A stretch of 64,000 bases of DNA from Takifugu bimaculatus (GCA_004026145.2 CP034979.1:10906303-10970302), one strand, 5' to 3'; shown: positions 22,544 to 34,275, numbered from the stretch's first letter. Numbers and translations: made by a program. Notes: generated from the sequence alone by a model not told the origin.

Positions 22544-22697
22544 GTGACGTCCTGGATCGGATCCTGACCCAGGTGACTCCTGGAGCGGATCCTGACCCAG
22601 GTGACTCCTGGATCGGATCCTGACCCAGGTGACATCCTGGATCGGATCCTGACCCAGGTGACTCCTGGATCGGATCCTGACCCAGGTGACTCCTGGA
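22544..22697 (+). repeat. 28-base GGATCGGATCCTGACCCAGG minisatellite
   Basis: About 5.5 units of roughly 28 bases containing GGATCC and CCAGGTGACTCCT. It lies in the intron just upstream of the macroh2a2 start-codon exon. Confidence 0.9.
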
Positions 22698-22849
22698 CCA
22701 CGGGAGACGTCCATGTTTCTGTTTAGTTATTGATTTAGGGGGACCGGTCACCCAGTTGACCCACTGACTGGTAACAGGAGCAGTCGTTCAGTGTTCAGTT
22801 TTCTGACTAGTGCAGCTGAACCCTGCAAAGGACAGACTGTTATACACAA

Positions 22850-23650
22850 GGCTGACTGGCTGCTGAGGGCTGACTGGCTGCTGAGGGCTGACTGGCTGCT
22901 GACTGGCTGCTGGGGGCTGACTGGCTGCTGAGGGTTGAGAGGCTGCTGACTGGCTGCTGAGGGCTGACTGGCTGCTGAGGGTTGAGAGGCTGCTGACTGG
23001 CTGCTGAGGGCTGACTGGCTGCTGAGGGTTGAGAGGCTGCTGACTGGCTGCTGAGGGCTGACTGGCTGCTGAGGGTTGAGAGGCTGCTGACTGGCTGCTG
23101 ACTGGCTGCTGACTGGCTGCTGGGGGCTGACTGGCTGCTGAGGGCTGACTGGCTGCTGACTGGCTGCTGAGGGCTGACTGGCTGCTGACTGGCTGCTGAC
23201 TGGCTGCTGACTGGCTGCTGAGGGCTGAGAGGCTGCTGACTGGCTGCTGAGGGTTGAGAGGCTGCTGACTGGCTGCTGACTGGCTGCTGAGGGCTGACTG
23301 GCTGCTGACTGGCTGCTGACTGGCTGCTGGGGGCTGACTGGCTGCTGACTGGCTGCTGAGGGCTGACTGGCTGCTGACTGGCTGACTGGCTGCTGAGGGT
23401 TGAGAGGCTGCTGACTGGCTGCTGAGGGTTGAGAGGCTGCTGACTGGCTGCTGACTGCTGCTGAGGGCTGACTGGCTGCTGACTGGCTGCTGACTGGCTG
23501 CTGACTGGCTGCTGAGGGGCTGACTGGCTGCTGACTGGCTGCTGACTGGCTGCTGACTGGCTGCTGGGGGCTGACTGGCTGCTGACTGGCTGCTGACTGG
23601 CTGCTGGGGGCTGACTGGCTGCTGACTGGCTGCTGACTGGCTGCTGAGGC
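22850..23650 (+). repeat. GGCTGCTGACTGGCTGCTGAGG minisatellite
   Basis: 800 bases of 11-base units CTGGCTGCTGA interspersed with GGGCTGA and GGTTGAGAGG. It lies in the first macroh2a2 intron. The minus strand reads as Ser/Gln/Ala/Pro repeats without stops, with no coding support. Confidence 0.95.
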
Positions 23651-23689
23651 TTCACCAGTCAGACCAGCAGCGGGCGCTGCGGGTCGAGG

Positions 23690-24560
23690 TTGATGGTGCC
23701 GCTCACGCGCATTAGTTTCGTCACCAATCAATTTAAAAAGCACAGGAGTCTCATTTTTAACTCTGACTGCGTGGCCGCTCACACGCATCAGCTCACGCGC
23801 TCGCAGCTGCAGCGCGGTGGCGGGATGTGACGTGCGCGTGTGCGTGAGCTTCAGTCGGTAGCGCGACTGCGCGCTGCGCAGGCTAATGTTGGTGTCCAGT
23901 TAGCATCGGAACCAAGTGCGCACACGAGCAGGTTTGTTTATTCTGTGGCCGCAGACCCTGACAGGGGTGTCACGGTGTCACCCTCACGGTGTCACCCTCA
24001 CGGTGTCACCCTCACGGTGTCACGGTGTCACCCTCACGGTGGTGAAAGCGACTCGACAACAGCCATTTAACCCAGTCAAGCTGGTGTTGATCAGTGTTAG
24101 CTGCTGGTTCCGGAAGGTTCGGTTACAGCTAGCTGACATTTTCCCCAGCTCGGTACACTCTCCCCACAACCAGAACCAGAACATGCGAACACATGAATGT
24201 TGAGTCTCCAGGAGACATTAAAAATAAAGCGTGAGAAATCCTCCAAGTTCCTACCTGTTCGGAGCCTTCCCACGGAGCCGAGCCAGAGACGCTGCTGGGC
24301 GGACGGAGCTCCGCAGTCGAGTCCTCCCTTCTTGCTTCTCTGGGTTTCTCGCCTTTCTCAACAATCCTGAGCCCCAAATCCTGGTCGCAGAGCCGGGAGG
24401 AGCAGACGGAGGCCTGGCGGGGAGCGGAGGCAGCAGCGGGCTGCTAGCGATGCTGCGGAGGGGCAGAATCCAGAGAACGCCCCCTGGACAACATGGCTCC
24501 AGCGGGGGAAGAGCGCGACGCGACGAGGGCTGGAGCAATAATGGCTCGCTCTGGGATGTG
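23690..24560. promoter_or_regulatory. macroh2a2: CpG-rich promoter region of macroh2a2
   Basis: CpG dinucleotides are dense here (GCTCACGCGC, GCGCGACTGCGCGCTGCGC, GACGCGACGAGGGC) while the surroundings are CpG-poor. It lies upstream of the first coding exon on the minus strand, as expected for a macrohistone promoter. The interval includes a 14-base CACGGTGTCACCCT repeat at 23966-24045. No TATA box is evident. Whether it also fires on the plus strand cannot be told. Confidence 0.6.
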
Positions 24561-24600
24561 TTCCAGGGTCCGGGTTCGGGTCCGGGTCCAGCATGTTACT
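24255..24600 (-). other. macroh2a2: Probable non-coding first exon of macroh2a2
   Basis: On the minus strand a good donor (GAACAG/GTAGGA) ends the CpG-rich block at 24255. The start-codon exon has its own acceptor (CTCCCCAG, exon from 22481) six bases before ATG, so an upstream untranslated exon is required. The 5' limit is a guess. Confidence 0.45.
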
Positions 24601-24937
24601 GTGCACATATTCAGATAGAGGATAACTATGTTTGATGCGTCAGATGATTAATCAAATGATCTTTGATGAATCTACAAAGATACAATCTAACTTGACATCA
24701 CTTATCTCCCACAGCTTCTTTACATTGTTATTACTGGGTAATAACCTGTACCACAGTTATTACTGTGTAATAGCTGCTATAACAGGTGTTTGAATGGTCC
24801 CGTTTAACTCAGTTTTATTTTTACTAATAATAAAATGGATTTATGTTGCACCTTTCAAAACCAAGTTCTAAAGTGCATAAAACTAATCAATAAACTACCG
24901 TCAACAATAAAAATGAACATAGTGTGAGGCCAGCAGG
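24600..24937. other. AT-rich unassigned DNA
   Basis: No gene seen. About 24815-24915 has a CACCTTTCAAAACCAAG-like motif resembling the element at 29720-29815, perhaps tails of the same dispersed repeat. Confidence 0.4.
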
Positions 24938-25165
24938 GAGTTAGGGTTAGGGCTTAGAGGGTTAGGGTTAGGTTAGGGTTAGAGGTTAGAGAGTTAGGGT
25001 TAGAGGGTTAGGTTAGGGTTTAGAGGGTTAGAGTTTAGAGGGTTAGGGTTAGAGGGTTAGGGTTAGAGTTTAGAGGGTTAGGGTTAGAGGGTTAGGGTTG
25101 GGGTTAGGGTTAGAGCTTAGAGGGTTAGGGTTAGAGGGTTGGGGTTAGGGTTGGGGTTAAAACTT
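24938..25165 (+). repeat. Degenerate interstitial telomeric array, G-strand
   Basis: Irregular TTAGGG, TTAGAGGG and TTGGGG units for about 230 bases on the plus strand. It is not a chromosome end because unique sequence follows on both sides. Confidence 0.85.
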
Positions 25166-25440
25166 TCTGTGCACTGGCCTACTGATTGGGCTGATGGCAA
25201 GGTGTGCAGGTCAGAGTCACCTCTCGATAGGGGTCAAAGTTCGAGGCCGGAGGGGGAGAGGGAGAGGAGGAGAGCAGGTTACTTCAGTCAGATTATAAAT
25301 AAAATAAAATAGAGTAAAAAAAAGTTATGTAATAAAAGCAGGGTAGAAGATAAATAAGTCGATCAATAGGTAGATAAGAGACTGGTTCGGCTTGTAAGAA
25401 TATTAAGTTGTTTAAATTGGCTGACTGGGAAAGATAAGTT
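25166..25440. other. Unassigned DNA between telomere-like array and Penelope fragment
   Basis: A-rich in 25290-25400, with no coding signal. It may be the 3' untranslated part of the Penelope-like fragment that ends at 25441, since that fragment reads leftward. Confidence 0.35.
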
Positions 25441-26110
25441 CTATGGGTGTTCATTGAGGCCATGTGGTGTCTTTGTGCCTAATTTGTTGATCCATATGCG
25501 TTCCGCTCTCCTCCTCTGTCCCACTGTCCAGCTGTTATTGGTTTCCAGCCCCGAGATGATAAGGTGGCTGACTGGATGCTCTTGGAAGTGGCGGACAAGG
25601 GTGGTGCCAAGTCGACTTCCTGCTATATTGTACAGGTGCTGTGTTAAACGGGTATGTATGGAATTTTGTGTTTCACCTATATAATGTTTATTGCAGAGGG
25701 TGCATGTGATGATGTAGACTACGTTGGTGGAATGGATGGAAGTGAGGCCTAGTGTGGGGAACCCTGTACCAGTGTATGTGTTTTGAATGAATTTTCTGTC
25801 TCGATAGTGTTGGCTATGTCTGGGTCGGGGTGTGATGAATTGGTCCGGGAATTTGGATGTGGTGAGTATGGAATGGAGGTTTCTGTTTTTTCTGTGTGCT
25901 AGGATGATCTTGTGGTTATGGAAGGCCGGATGTTGTTGTAGTATGGTTGAAAAGTTTTGTTTAATGGTGTACTGTAGGGTTGTGGTTCTATGTGAAAAAG
26001 TAGAAATGAATGGTATGATTTGTGATTTTTGTGGGAAGGCTGAGGCCTGTGGGTCCGGGACTCCCCCTGGATTGCCCTCTATGTTTGTGGATGTGTGTCG
26101 GGTATGGCCA
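25441..26110 (-). mobile_element. Penelope-like retroelement, 5'-truncated, GIY-YIG endonuclease domain
   Basis: The minus strand is open from the edge of the telomere-like array (about 26100) to a TAG at 25441-25443, more than 200 codons with no in-frame Met. It contains VVYIITC, then HYIGETQNS and HTRLTQH, later QRRRAERIWINKLGTKTPHG. This is the GIY-YIG fold, with the Arg and the late Glu expected of the active site. The upstream linker (PFISTFS) also fits Penelope-like elements. The reverse transcriptase is missing, so the copy is dead. A DIRS-type or phage GIY-YIG origin is less likely. Confidence 0.8.
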
Positions 26111-26641
26111 TCAGGGTTAAGGGTAGGAGGAGGGTTGGGGTGGGGGTTAGGGTTAGGGAAAAGGTTGGGGTTAGGGTTAGGAGGGGTGTTGGGGTTAGGG
26201 TTAGGATTGGGGTTGGGGTTAGGGTTTAGAGGGTTAGGGTTAGAGGGTTAGGGAGGAGGGTTAGAGGTTAGAGGGTTAGGAGGGGTGTTGGGGTTAGGGG
26301 TTAGAGGGTTAGGGTTAGAGGGTTAGGGTTAGGGTTAGAGGTTAGAGGGTTAGGGTTAGAGTTAGGGTTAGGGTTAGAGGGTTAGGTTAGGGTTAGAGGG
26401 TTAGGTTAGGGTTAGGTTAGGGGTTAGAGGGTTAGGTTAGGGTTTGGGGTTAGGGTTAGAGGGTTAGGGTTAGGTTAGGGGTTAGGGTTAGCTTAGGTTA
26501 GGGTTTGGGGTTAGGGTTAGAGGGTTAGGGTTAGGTTAGGGTTTGGGGTTAGGGTTAGCTTAGGTTAGGGTTTGGGGTTAGGGTTAGCTTAGGTTAGGGT
26601 TTGGGGTTAGGGTTAGAGGGTTAGGGTTAGGTTAGGGTTAG
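26111..26641 (+). repeat. Interstitial telomeric array, G-strand
   Basis: About 530 bases of TTAGGG, TTAGAGGG, TTAGGTTAGGG and TTGGGG variants on the plus strand. It joins the Penelope fragment with no intervening unique sequence. Confidence 0.88.
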
Positions 26642-27586
26642 CAGATGACAGAAGTCAAAGCCTGAGAAACAGGCAGTAAAAGCAGGCAGCAAGGACTCTC
26701 AACGTCAACAGCCTGGAGCAGCATTTGGAATTAGCATTTGGAATTAGAGTCTTTGGATGTTACAGAGTAAAGAGCAAAACGCTTGAATGACCTTTACAGT
26801 CAGAGGAGAGACCACGATGACGTCATCCATGATGTCAGCCGTGACGTCACGGACAGGCATGACACCAGGTGATGTCAGAGACATGTGACGCTGCTGGTGC
26901 TGCCATGATGACCACTTATGTATGTAGTGGGAAGCTTTAGAGAGTTCTGAGACATCCAGTTTATTACACGCACGCACACACACACACACACGTATATAAT
27001 TAGAGCGCGTAAGAATCTGAGTAACATTCTCAGTTAATTCCAGATTGCGCGGTTGTTGTTTTCAGAGTGACCAGCAGGGGTCAGTATTGTGTAACCGAAG
27101 ACTCGCGCACGTGGCCCTCAATCCGATTCCAATTCCATGGAGGAAAATCAGGGCCAAAAATGTTTGATCTTTAAAATAAAAAAAATAATCAAACATTTGA
27201 ACAAATTTTACAGTTTTTAGATCGTTAGTCTCCAAATTTAATGATCTTCAGTCCTTCAACTTATATTTTCAGTTTCAGATTTTTTTCCCTCCAGCATGAT
27301 ACTATGAGAATAAAGGACGAGAACATCTTTGCTGCTTTGAAGGCAACCGGTCAGTCTTTTTACTACTAAGGCTAGTTTTTCCACTAAGAGAAACTCTTAC
27401 ATGAGCAATGATGCTTGTTGGTTGACCCAAAGAGGCAGAAGAACGCTGGTAACAACCATTTGGGTGTTAAACTGAATGTTAGCTTTTTAATTAATGTTTA
27501 TTTAATCAAAAGCTCAAATCTATTGACCCTGATGTGGCTCCATTCCATCATTTATTGTTGGTTGGATGCCAGTGTCTCAGTGGGAA
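26642..27586. other. Unassigned non-coding DNA with two CRE palindromes
   Basis: No gene or element recognised. Two TGACGTCA palindromes lie 24 bases apart (26818-26825 and 26842-26849), and a CA run is at about 26971-26990. Confidence 0.4.
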
Positions 27587-27617
27587 GGGTTAGGGTTAGG
27601 GTTAGGGTTAGGGTTAG
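27587..27617 (+). repeat. Short perfect telomeric repeat
   Basis: About five perfect GGGTTA units. The flanks are unrelated unique DNA. Confidence 0.85.
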
Positions 27618-28499
27618 CCTAGCCACACCAACTGTCCACTGGTCTAATAATCTAATAGCAAAAGGGGAATTTTAGGACACTTGATGAAGTAAGAGTTACA
27701 TTAATAGAATGGATAGAAGCTATTCAATATACAGGCATGGACCCGCTGAGAAGACGTAGGATTCTGGGGAAGTAAGTCAAGCAAAGATTGACTTTCTTCC
27801 CAGAATTATTTGATGAGGCAAAATGCCATTTACACACAGCTGTTTCAGCGTTTCAGCCACGATGACAGAGTGAATTTCTCAATGAATAGAAGCTCATCAG
27901 GAAATCAGCTCAACATCCAGACCAAGCGTGGGACAGGTCGTTGTCTGGGAGAGGACCGCCCCTTACTTAGCATGGCTCCATATACTGTCACGGCCAGCCT
28001 GGCTAGCTAGGCCTTGCTCCCTCCCTGCGCACACAGAGATTCAGGCATGTGCTTCCAGAAGGCCTGCAGGGCATCACAGGCTATAGATATCCCCAAGGAA
28101 GGGTCTCGGCCAGGCCATGGCTATCGTGGCAGGATCTCCTGATTGTGGGTCTGGCAAAACTCTTACCTTGGAGGAACGCTGGCGGAGCCATCCACTGGAG
28201 CACCAGCATGGGGCCGGTTGGGAGGGGGCCTCTGATGGCAGCTCACATTAGCAAACCAGTCATCAGGAGAGCGGGCCGACATGGGGCAATCCACTGCACC
28301 GAAACGTCGATGCATTTCATCATTGCACTGCTTCTTGCTCTCGGGATAATGTTGTCTTCAGAACCCAACCCTCTTTAAAGGTCCCAGGAGTCCAGCCGCC
28401 CCTCTTCCTTCTTGAACGGAACCAGGCTTTGATCAGGGCCAAACTACGGCCCAGGCTCCAAATGCCCCGTTAAGCATTAGCAGGTTTTCTTAATATAAA
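27618..28499. other. Unassigned DNA
   Basis: An open frame at 28049-28378 (plus) is moderately GC-rich but matches nothing I know and has no supporting splice context. No RNA gene recognised. Confidence 0.3.
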
Positions 28500-28795
28500 G
28501 AGTCAAGTCACTTGAATCAAGTCGCCTGAGTAATTTCACCTGAATCAAGTCACCTGAATCAAGTCGCCTGAGTAATTTCACCTGAATCAAGTCACCTGAA
28601 TCAAGTCGTCTGAGTAATTTCACCTGAATCAAGTCACCTGAGTCAGGTCACGTGAGTCAAGTCGCCTGAGTCAAGTCACCTGAGTCAAGTCGCCTGAGTC
28701 AAGTCGCCTGAGTCAAGTCGCCTGAGTCAAGTCACCTGAATCAAGTCACCTGAATCAAGTCACCTGAGTCAGGTCACGTGAGTCAAGTCACCTGA
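28500..28795 (+). repeat. 14-base TCAAGTCACCTGAG minisatellite
   Basis: About 21 units of TCAAGTCRCCTGAR, with TAATTTCACCTGAA variants in the first third. Confidence 0.93.
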
Positions 28796-29659
28796 TCCCA
28801 TATCAGGCCCTCCGTGATTCTCTGGGCACTGAGGTTGTTTGAACAGGACCAGCAGATGCTGTTGGTTCTGAAAAAGCTGCACTTCCTCTTCAGTGTTTTC
28901 AGAGTCGTCTCCATAAATTGCTACAGACAGATATTTTGTTGGGATGCTTTTTTTCATTTTCAATTGAAATTAAAGAATTAAAGTGGATGTTTTCTACATT
29001 TGATGATATTTAGTTTTCTCTTACGAGGTGGGTTAACAAAAGACCACATCCATCTGCTCCTGGTCCGGCCCTCCTGTCCAATGATGGAACTGTTTATTAA
29101 ATTACAGAACAAGCCAATAAGCCCCCCCGGCTTAGATGGTGAAATGAAGTTGTCCGTTCGTCTCTTTTATTCTTCCTTCCTTCTGGAGGAACTTTGCTGG
29201 CTCCATAGTCCCAACGTCCCTCACATGAGAGGAAAGTCCTGCCTTTCCTCTCATGTCAGTTTGGGGACAAATGTCTGGACAGCTTAGGGGTCGACCCGTC
29301 TATTTCGGTGCCTTCGAGTGTTTTAGTCTGACCTGCAGGTTCAGGACGGATCCAGTTTATCATGAGGGTCCATTGAGGTTTATAACATCCAAGGTTGGAA
29401 CAGTCTGAACAACAAAGGCCACTTAACCGAGACAACAGGGACATTGGACAGGTTGACCCTTGTGACTTCCTGCTGTGCTTGAAGTGAATCAGCTTTGTTG
29501 TCGAACCCCCCACGTTAGCCTGGGGGGTGTCAGGTCTTCACTCACGCAGTTACCTGCCTCGCCTTCGTGCCTCTAAATGGGTGAATAATCTGAAGCTTTG
29601 TTGCAATGCTGAGCACAGTTTACCAGCAGAAGACATGAAACATTTCACAACAATGTTCA

Positions 29660-29700
<41 letters not shown>

Positions 29701-30099
29701 ATAATAATAATAATAATCCATTTTAATTACTGGCACCTTTCTGAGCACTCAAGGCCACCTCACAAAAGAGCTCAATGTTCTAAAAAGACTTAAACACTAA
29801 TAAATAGATACATTAACACCATAAACCAGAGCAGGTTTGTGTGACCAAGAGTCTAAACAACTCACCCTCAGATGTTCTGGATCATTTTAGAAGGATCTAC
29901 TGGCGATGTGGTCCAGATGGGACACAGGTCAGGGGTCAGAGCAGGTGTGCACGTGGAACCGTCCCCTGATCTATGATACGATATATAAAATGACCAAAGT
30001 TCTTATATTCAAATAAATAAAGAAAGGAACTGTCATATAAAATATACTATAGTGAACCCATTGTGCAGTTGAAGTGAGATTATTGGCCCTTTGATGTTT
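28796..30099. other. Unassigned DNA with a CTA/ATA trinucleotide run
   Basis: Only clear structure is a microsatellite of TAC/CTA then AATAAT triplets at 29665-29718, followed by a CACCTTTCTGAGCACTC motif (29735-29760) resembling the tail of a dispersed repeat. No gene found. Confidence 0.4.
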
Positions 30100-32250
30100 A
30101 AGTTAACAATGAGTGGTTACATTAAAGTTAATCATGAGTGGGTAATAAAGTTAACAATGAGTGGTTGATAAAGGTAATAATGAGTGGTTAAATAAAGTTA
30201 ATAATGAGTGGGTAATGAAGTTAATAATGGCTGGGTAATAAAGTTAAACATGAGTGGTTAAATAAAGTTTTACATGAGTGGTTAAATAAAGTAAATCACA
30301 AGTGGTTAAATAAAGTTAATAATGAGTGGGTAAAAAAGTTAATCATGAGTGGTTAAATAAAGTTAATAATGAGTAGTTAAAGAAAGTTAATCATGAGTGG
30401 TTAAATAAAGTTGATAATGAGTGGTTAAATAAAGTTAATAATGAGTAGTTAAAGAAAGTTAATAATGAGTGGTTAAATAAAGTTAATCAAGAGTGGTTAA
30501 ATAAAGTTAATCATGAGTGTTTATACAAAGCTAATAATGAGTGGTTAAATAAAGTTAATAATGAGTGGTTAAATAAAGTTAATAATGAGTGGGTAATAAA
30601 GTTAATGAGTGATGAAATGAAGTTAATAATGACTGGGTAATAAAGTTAATCATGAGTGATTAAATAAAGTTAATCATGAGTGTTTATACAAAGTTAATCA
30701 TGAATGTTTATACAAAGTTAATAATGAGTGGTTAAATAAAGTTAATAATAAGTGGGTAATAAAGTTAACCATGAGTGGTTAAATAAAGTTAATCATGAGT
30801 GGTTAAATAAAGTTAATCATGAGTGTTTATACAAAGTTAATAATGAGTGGTTAAATAAAGTTAATCATGAGTGGTTATATAAAGTTAATCATGACTGGTT
30901 AAATAAAGTTAATCATGAGTGTTTATATAAAGTTAACGAGTGGTTAAATAAAGTTAATAACAAGTGGTTAAATAATTAGTTAATAATGAGTGGGTAATAA
31001 AGGTAATAATGAGCGGGTAATAAAGTTAACGAGTGTGTAAATAAAGTTAATCATGAGTGGATAAATAAAGTTAATCATGAGTGGTTAAAAAGTTACAATG
31101 AGTGGTTAAAAAAGTTACTAATGAGTGGTTAAAAAGTTACAATGAGTGGTTAAATAAAGTTACTAATGAGTGGTTAAAAAGTTACAATGAGTGGTTAAAA
31201 AAGTTACTAATGAGTGGTTAAAAAGTTACAATGAGTGGTTAAATAAAATTAATAATGAGTGGTTAAAAAGTTACAATGAGTGGTTAAATAAAGTTAATCA
31301 TGAGTGGTTATATAAAGTTAATAATGGGTGGTTAAATAAAGTTATTAATGAGTGGTTAAAAAGTTAATATTGAGTGGTTAAAGAAAGTTAATAATGAGTG
31401 GTTAAAAAGTTACAATGAAAGGTTATATAAAGTTAATAATGAGTGGTTAAATAAAGTTAACAATGACTGTTTAAATAAAGTTAATCATGAGTGGTTAAAA
31501 AGTTACAATGAGTGGTTAAAAAAGTTACTAATGAGTGGTTAAAAAGTTACAATGAGTGGTTAAATAAAGTTACTAATGAGTGGTTAAAAAGTTACAATGA
31601 GTGGTTAAAAAAGTTACTAATGAGTGGTTAAAAAGTTACAATGAGTGGTTAAATAAAATTAATAATGAGTGGTTAAAAAGTTACAATGAGTGGTTAAATA
31701 AAGTTAATCATGAGTGGTTATATAAAGTTAATAATGGGTGGTTAAATAAAGTTATTAATGAGTGGTTAAAGAAAGTTAATAATGAGTGGTTAAAAAGTTA
31801 CAATGAAAGGTTATATAAAGTTAATAATGAGTGGTTAAATAAAGTTAACAATGACTGTTTAAATAAAGTTAATAATAACTGTGTAATAAAGTTAATCATG
31901 AGTGATTAAATAAAGTTAATCATGAGTGGTTAAATAAAGTTAATGAGTGGTGAAATAAAGTTAAAGAGTGGTTAAATAAAGTTAATGAGTGGTTAAATAA
32001 ACTTAATCATGAGTGGTTAAATAAAGTTAATAATGAGTGGTTAAAAAGTTACAATGAGTGGTTAAATAAAGTTAATCATGAGTGGTGAAATAAAGTTAAC
32101 GAGTGGTTAAATAAAGTTAATCATGAGTGGGTAATAAAGTTAATAATGAATGGGTAATAAAGTTAATCATGAGTGGTTAAATAAAGTTAATCATGAGTGG
32201 TTAAAAAGTTACAATGAGTGGTTAAATAAAGTTAATGAGTGGTTAAGGGT
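30100..32250 (+). repeat. 24-base GAGTGGTTAAATAAAGTTAA minisatellite (2.15 kb)
   Basis: AT-rich array of about 95 units, with variants ending TAATCAT/AATAATGA or shortened to AAAAAGTTACAAT. A subarray of AAAAAGTTACAAT units at about 31088-31440 recurs at about 31497-31830, indicating a duplication with period near 410 bases. Confidence 0.93.
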
Positions 32251-32274
32251 TCTTCTGATCCGTTTCAGAGAGGT

Positions 32275-32294
32275 GGGGGGGGGGGGGGGGGGGG
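32275..32294 (+). repeat. G homopolymer of about 20 at the end of the AT-rich array
   Basis: A run of about 20 G terminates the minisatellite region. Quadruplex-prone. Confidence 0.8.
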
Positions 32295-33030
32295 CTGCAT
32301 TTCGGGGTTGTGTTTATGTCTGTGCTGGGGGGGGTAGTTTGAAGCTGTGCATGTCAGGCTTTAATACCTATTTGAGGTATTTAGAACCATCTTATTGCTG
32401 CTGCCGGCTGGATCAAAACAGAAAAAGAACCCCCCCCCACCCCCATCAAACCCCCACTTCCTGTGAGCTGTAGTAGAATAAAAAGAAAAGGAGCTGAATG
32501 AATCAAGGAGCTTCAGCTGCTGGTGCGAGTGTCCAGACCCGTCTGTCCTCGACGCCATGTCCTGCATTTGACTGCATGCACTATTTTTAGTGTTGGCATT
32601 TAAAGCTGGCAGCAGATCACACGCACATACCATCCAGACTATTTCCTGTTCCTGTTCCCTCAAAGCAGCGCTACCATCAAAGCAACAGCTAGCAATACCT
32701 GAAGAAAGCAGCTGCTCTCACACTGGGGCAGTCGTTTCAGGATATGACCACATAAAATATATTATAGAAGGAGTAAAGAGTAGGAAAAATGCACCGATGT
32801 ACTAAACTATACATGTCTGAGCCAACACTTTTAGTCTTCATGTATCGATTAGAAAGAACTAGTGAGTCTCAGTTGCAGCTTTGATCAGTGGTCGTGACCT
32901 TTGATCCTCCTCTTCATCTCTTCATTTAAAGCATCAATGACTTCATTTTTGGTGGAATATCTGCTTCCATTATTTAATGTCCTCAGAAATATGGAAGGAT
33001 TCCTTGGTTGGCATGGCTAATCATGGTGTT
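32295..33030. other. Unassigned DNA
   Basis: No gene, RNA or named element seen. GC/AT composition is ordinary after the G-rich start. Confidence 0.35.
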
Positions 33031-33148
33031 TATCGGTTAGAGGGTCGATTAGAGGGTAGATTAAAGGGTAGGTTAGAGGGTAGGTTAGGGGGTAGGTTAG
33101 GGGGTAGGTTAGGGTGTAGGTTAGAGGGTAGGTTAAAGGGTAGGTTAG
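33031..33148 (+). repeat. TTAGAGGGTAGG-type degenerate telomere-like array
   Basis: 10-11-base units GGTTAGAGGGTA / GGTTAGGGGGTA running directly into the assembly gap, so the array is probably longer than shown. Confidence 0.8.
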
Positions 33149-33248
33149 NNNNNNNNNNNNNNNNNNNNNNNNNNNNNNNNNNNNNNNNNNNNNNNNNNNN
33201 NNNNNNNNNNNNNNNNNNNNNNNNNNNNNNNNNNNNNNNNNNNNNNNN
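33149..33248. other. Assembly gap of 100 N
   Basis: Exactly 100 N, the usual placeholder for a gap of unknown size, at the right edge of a tandem array. Confidence 0.99.
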
Positions 33249-33717
33249 GTGCTCCTGTGTGAGGTGTAACAGTGCAGCAGCTTCACGTTCTCCGCTCAAT
33301 AAAGTTCTCTTCAACTGCTCCTGTGTGCTGTGTGCAACACCTCACCCACCCACGGCAGAGCCAGAAACCACCAACAGTCTTTATCCAGGTCTTCAGAAGA
33401 CATCGAGCCTCAGACTACTGACATTCTGTTGTGTCTGTAAAAGCTCAGAGACTGGGTTGGGTCCAGGCCCGGCTCTGTAAGGACCTCCATCATTGTGAAC
33501 TGGTCCTGGAGCAGCGAGGCCTCTTCCCAGAGCTCCGATCAAACCAACCGAGGCCTTTACTCATTCATCATTTTCATTCCTAAACAAGATGAGAACCGTT
33601 CACCTGCACCAGAACACTGATGGTCCGAACCCGGCTGAGATGGACCTTCAGGGACAGTCCCCCTCCGTGAGGACAGGGGGCGCCGAGCTGCAGGGAGGGA
33701 GGAAGGGCCCCGTACTC
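33249..33717. other. Unassigned DNA right of the gap
   Basis: An AATAAAGTTCTCTTCAACTG stretch near 33298 looks like a polyadenylation region but no gene can be attached. Two CTGCTCCTGTGTG-like phrases recur about 70 bases apart. Confidence 0.3.
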
Positions 33718-34239
33718 CTGCATGTGTGTGTGGGTGGGTGTGAGAGAGTGGTGTGTGGTGTGTGTGTGGGTGGGTGTGAGTGTGTGTGTGTATGTATCCG
33801 TGTGTGTGTGTGTATGTATGTGTGTGTGTGGGGGTGTGAGAGAGTGGTGTGTGTGGGTGTGAGTGTATGTGTGTGTGTGTGTGGGTGTGAGAGAGTGGTG
33901 TGTGTGGGTGTGTGGGCGTGAGTGTATGTGTGTGTGTGTGTGGGTGTGAGAGAGTGGTGTGTGTGTGTGGGTGTGTGTGTGTGCGTGTATGTATCTGTGT
34001 GTGTGTGTATGTATCTGTTTGTGTGTGTGTCTTTGCATGTATGTGTGTATCTGTGTGAGTGTATGTGTGTATCTGTGTGAGTGTATGTGTGTATCTGTGT
34101 GAGTGTATGTGTGTATCTGTGTGAGTGTGTGTGTTCTTCTTGCTGGTTGCCCCGAATATCTGGTTAAAAACAGGCCTTGAATTGAATGTCTTATATTCAT
34201 GTATAATTCTGAAGGTCTGTGTGTGTGTGTGTGTGTGTA

Positions 34240-34275
<36 letters not shown>

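Noticed and set aside
28049..28378. 109-codon plus-strand frame
   Set aside because: No recognisable family, no flanking exons, no promoter or poly(A) evidence. Probably chance in GC-rich DNA.
27980..28380. Possible small nuclear RNA pseudogene
   Set aside because: An ACTCTTACCTTGG phrase recalls the U1 5' end, but the rest of U1 (and of U2, U3, U4 and 5S) does not match.
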